From contig JAJEJA010000110.1 of NCBI GenBank assembly GCA_022828145.1, positions 1 through 33,120 of the forward strand: 33,120 nucleotides of DNA. Reading direction: 5' to 3'. The DNA comes from Candidatus Poribacteria bacterium (GTDB lineage: Bacteria; Poribacteria; WGA-4E; WGA-3G). A model generated the notes under the pieces. That model saw only the letters and a list, made by a program, of their open reading frames with translations, did not search any database and was not told the origin of the DNA. The translations under genes were made by a program, and so were the position numbers. Below are positions 30,882-33,120 of the stretch, piece by piece (positions within the stretch are counted from its first letter, which is position 1; each line of letters opens with the position of its first letter).

Positions 30882-32174
30882 ATGAGTACAGAGAACGTTA
30901 TTGCAGTTATTTTAGGCGGTGGTCGTGGGACACGGCTATTCCCATTAACACGCGATCGCGCCAAACCCAGTGTACCCATCGCAGGAAAATTTAGGTTAGT
31001 TGACATACCGATTAGCAACTGTCTCCATTCAGGATTAGACCGCATCTTTGTTCTCACGCAATTCAATTCCGTCTCCTTAAATAGACACATTGCACAGGCA
31101 TACCGTTTTGATTCATATCGACGCGGGTTCGTTCAAATATTGGCCGCACAACAAACACTCATGGGAGATGAATGGTATCAAGGCACCGCAGATGCAGTCA
31201 AACACAATCAACCCTATATCCTAAATCCTCGCTTTCCAGATGAATATATCCTAATCCTTGCAGGTGACCATCTATACCGAATGGATTATCGCAAAATGTT
31301 GGCTGTCCATACAGAAACAAAAGCGGATATAACGGTTTCTGTAATACCCGTCTCAAAAGATGTCACCAGCGGGCTCGGTATCCTACAAACTGACGCAAAC
31401 GGACGTATCACAGATTTTGTTGAAAAACCACAAACCGAAGCGGAATTGCAGAAGTTACGCGTAGAACCTGACGTCTTCACCGCACGCGGCATCGAACCGA
31501 AAGGGAGAGAATATATCGCTTCTATGGGAATATATATCTTTAACCGCAATGTCATACAAGACGTTCTCAAAGACGATACAAACGTAGACTTTGGCAGAGA
31601 CATTATTCCGAAGAGTATAGCGAACCGGACAGTCTCCGCATACTTTTTTGATGGGTATTGGGAAGATATTGGAACAATACGAGCCTTTTATTCAGCAAAT
31701 ATCGCATTAACGGATGTCTCACCTGATTTTAACTTCTATGATGAACAAGCACCTATCTATACAAACCGAAGACATTTACCAAGCACAAAAGTAAATAGCA
31801 GCAGCATCCGTTCCTCTATTCTTGCAGAAGGTTCTATCATTGACGATTCAGAGTTAGATAGGACCATTGTCGGTATACGAAGTATCATCGCTAACGGAAG
31901 TCGCGTCTACCAATCTGTACTTATGGGAGCAGATTTCTATGAGTCAGATGCATTACAATCACAAAATGCCAAAACAGGAATCCCAAACGTCGGAATTGGT
32001 GAGAAATGCTTGATTCAAAACGCAATTATTGACAAAAATGCCAGAATTGGAGATAATGCTGTTATCGCTAACACAAAAAACCTTGACAATCATGATGCTG
32101 ACAACTATTATATTCGTGATGGAATAGTAATCGTTCCAAAGGATGCTACTATTCTACCAGATACAATCATCTAA
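30882..32174 (+). CDS. glgC: Glucose-1-phosphate adenylyltransferase (ADP-glucose pyrophosphorylase)
   Basis: A 430-residue enzyme making ADP-glucose from ATP and glucose-1-phosphate for glycogen synthesis. The nucleotide loop GGGRGTRLFPLTRDRAKPS (12-30) and VPIAGKFRLVDIPISN are intact; the metal/catalytic segment is AGDHLYRMDY (127-136), and FVEKP and YWEDIGT contact the sugar phosphate. The C-terminal third is a left-handed beta-helix (SSIRSSILAEGSIIDDSELD..., GEKCLIQNAIIDKNARIGDN) that governs tetramer formation and allostery. AGGAG lies 6 bases before the ATG. The promoter may lie within or beyond the MITE upstream. It partners functionally with the synthase-like glycosyltransferase and GlgP. 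Confidence 0.95.
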   Translation: MSTENVIAVILGGGRGTRLFPLTRDRAKPSVPIAGKFRLVDIPISNCLHSGLDRIFVLTQFNSVSLNRHIAQAYRFDSYRRGFVQILAAQQTLMGDEWYQGTADAVKHNQPYILNPRFPDEYILILAGDHLYRMDYRKMLAVHTETKADITVSVIPVSKDVTSGLGILQTDANGRITDFVEKPQTEAELQKLRVEPDVFTARGIEPKGREYIASMGIYIFNRNVIQDVLKDDTNVDFGRDIIPKSIANRTVSAYFFDGYWEDIGTIRAFYSANIALTDVSPDFNFYDEQAPIYTNRRHLPSTKVNSSSIRSSILAEGSIIDDSELDRTIVGIRSIIANGSRVYQSVLMGADFYESDALQSQNAKTGIPNVGIGEKCLIQNAIIDKNARIGDNAVIANTKNLDNHDADNYYIRDGIVIVPKDATILPDTII

Positions 32175-32211
32175 TAAACAGAAATATCTAACCTGGATTA
32201 TAATATCCATG

Positions 32212-32230
32212 GGGTATACTGTATATACCC
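32212..32230 (+). promoter_or_regulatory. Hairpin just ahead of the ribosome site of the second LamG gene
   Basis: GGGTATA (32212-32218) and TATACCC (32224-32230) form a 7-bp stem with a 5-nt loop; the AAAGGAG site follows at once. A TATAAT at 32199-32204 may be a -10, without a good -35. The stem might protect the transcript's 5' end or tune translation. Confidence 0.4.
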
Positions 32231-32245
32231 AAAGGAGAATTTAGC

Positions 32246-33016
32246 ATGTATAAAATTATGGCTTTACTCTTATTTACCTTTTTGGTATTATCTCCGCAGA
32301 TCATGGCACTTGATACAGATGGACTGGTCGGTGCATGGTTGATGGATGAGAGTGATGGAAACACCGTCTCCGATTCATCAGGGAACGGTTTAGATGGGAA
32401 AGTCGCACAAGGAAATCCGAGTTGGGTTAAAGGAAAATTTGGAAACGGTTTAGAATTCGGGGGTTCAGATATGGTAACCGTTGACGATGATGCTGCCCTC
32501 GACTTAAAATCCTTTACGTTATCCGCATGGGTTAATATTCCAAAGATATCCGGTCCTTGGCAGATAATCGCCTCAAAGGAGAATCGCAACCCGACAGGCC
32601 GAAACTACGGAACGTTTGCACATACTAACTCGGGTGTAGTCCACTACTCCTTCACAACAGGGGGTTGGAAATCGTTTGACGCAAAAACCGTAATAACGAA
32701 TGGTGAATGGCGTCATGTCGTCGCAACTTATGAAAACCCAAATTTCAAACTCTATGTTGATGGAACAGTAGATGCTGAATCAACACCGGGAACTGAACCC
32801 GACAACCATGACAATTTCCTATTTATCGGTGGATGCAACATTGGAAACTATTGGATGAGCGGCACCATTGATGAAGTTGTCCTCTATAATAGAGCACTTA
32901 GCGAAACTGAAATTAATGACCTAATGAAAAACGGAATTGAGAACGTTTTAGATGTAAAACCGGGCGGAAAACTAGTAACAACATGGAGCCATATTAAATC
33001 ACGTTCTACTCGGTAG
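32246..33016 (+). CDS. Secreted LamG-domain protein with shared C-terminal tail
   Basis: A 256-residue exported protein. The ATG at 32246 follows AAAGGAG; the signal peptide covers about residues 1-21 (ending IMA-LD). Residues 25-225 form one LamG/concanavalin-like sandwich: DGLVGAWLMDESDGNTVSDS, GNGLDGKV, FGNGLEFGGSDMVTVDDD, FTLSAWVNI, GEWRHVVATY, FKLYVDGT, and GTIDEVVLYNRALSETEI. The final residues DVKPGGKLVTTWSHIKSRS closely parallel the end of the LamG protein at 1067-1861 (GKLATTWGRLK), although the two are 31 kb apart. It probably binds glycan outside the cell; the ligand is unknown. It is the last gene of the window and seems to be its own unit. Confidence 0.88.
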   Translation: MYKIMALLLFTFLVLSPQIMALDTDGLVGAWLMDESDGNTVSDSSGNGLDGKVAQGNPSWVKGKFGNGLEFGGSDMVTVDDDAALDLKSFTLSAWVNIPKISGPWQIIASKENRNPTGRNYGTFAHTNSGVVHYSFTTGGWKSFDAKTVITNGEWRHVVATYENPNFKLYVDGTVDAESTPGTEPDNHDNFLFIGGCNIGNYWMSGTIDEVVLYNRALSETEINDLMKNGIENVLDVKPGGKLVTTWSHIKSRSTR

Positions 33017-33061
33017 CGTCAAACCTTAACATTGTAAACTATTAGACTGTTAATTCCTACA

Positions 33062-33093
33062 TGTAGGTCGGGTAGAGCGAAGCGAAACCCGAC
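33062..33093. repeat. GTCGGG palindromic repeat
   Basis: GTCGGGT and AACCCGAC (33067-33093) enclose AGAGCGAAGCGA. It belongs to the same dispersed family as the blocks at 2013-2096, 10331-10360 and 26272-26291, all starting GTAGGT(C/T)GGGT. Confidence 0.65.
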
Positions 33094-33120
33094 ACGTATT
33101 GTTTATGTCTATCATGTCGC

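Noticed and set aside
12279..32174. Glycogen genes as a single operon
   Set aside because: The synthase-like gene is on the other strand and 13 kb away from glgP; hisB and a MITE separate glgP from glgC.

Overview
The window looks like a chromosomal segment of a Gram-negative-type environmental bacterium with an AT-rich genome. A large TonB-dependent receptor implies an outer membrane. The mix of LamG proteins, paired phytanoyl-CoA dioxygenase-like enzymes, a secreted WD40 protein, a FlgD/T9SS-like sorting tail and many small palindromic repeats is the flavour of Candidatus Poribacteria (sponge-associated or free-living marine). That assignment is an inference from gene content only; no rRNA or marker phylogeny is available here.

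Layout. 1-1861: the 3' part of a TnpB nuclease gene with its likely guide-RNA scaffold, then a secreted LamG protein. 1978-6759: a palindromic repeat element, two tandem SAM-dependent methyltransferase paralogs and a TonB-dependent receptor, all on the minus strand. 6932-10283: a ZIP-type metal transporter and a large secreted glycoside-hydrolase-like protein (plus strand). 10296-16493 (minus strand): two PhyH paralogs split by a MITE, a glycogen-synthase-like glycosyltransferase and a secreted 17-unit WD40 protein. 16588-16708: a decayed IS1595-type transposase fragment.

17004-22686 is the most unusual part. Four overlapping minus-strand genes sit behind a near-consensus promoter: a two-motif LAGLIDADG protein, an alpha/alpha-toroid (prenyltransferase/squalene-cyclase-repeat-like) protein, and two different TSPPY-type DNA methyltransferases. 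I read this as a candidate unconventional restriction-modification or defence operon. An unrecognised winged-helix-like small protein (23195-23572) lies upstream. It is followed by two decayed IS1595-type elements with elaborate hairpin leaders (23642-25025), three very small coiled-coil or unknown genes behind a perfect promoter (25164-26078), a divergent promoter driving a 72-nt hairpin RNA candidate, and a nested palindromic repeat island (26271-26700). The island from about 16.5 to 27 kb is therefore accessory DNA.

26786-33120 returns to ordinary metabolism on the plus strand: two micro-ORFs, a DUF2582-type winged-helix protein translationally coupled to an alpha-glucan phosphorylase, hisB, a second copy of the MITE, ADP-glucose pyrophosphorylase and a second LamG protein. 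GlgC (ADP-glucose supply), the synthase-like glycosyltransferase at 12.3-14.1 kb and GlgP (glucan breakdown) together suggest glycogen storage, although the genes are not one operon. No tRNA, rRNA or CRISPR array was found.
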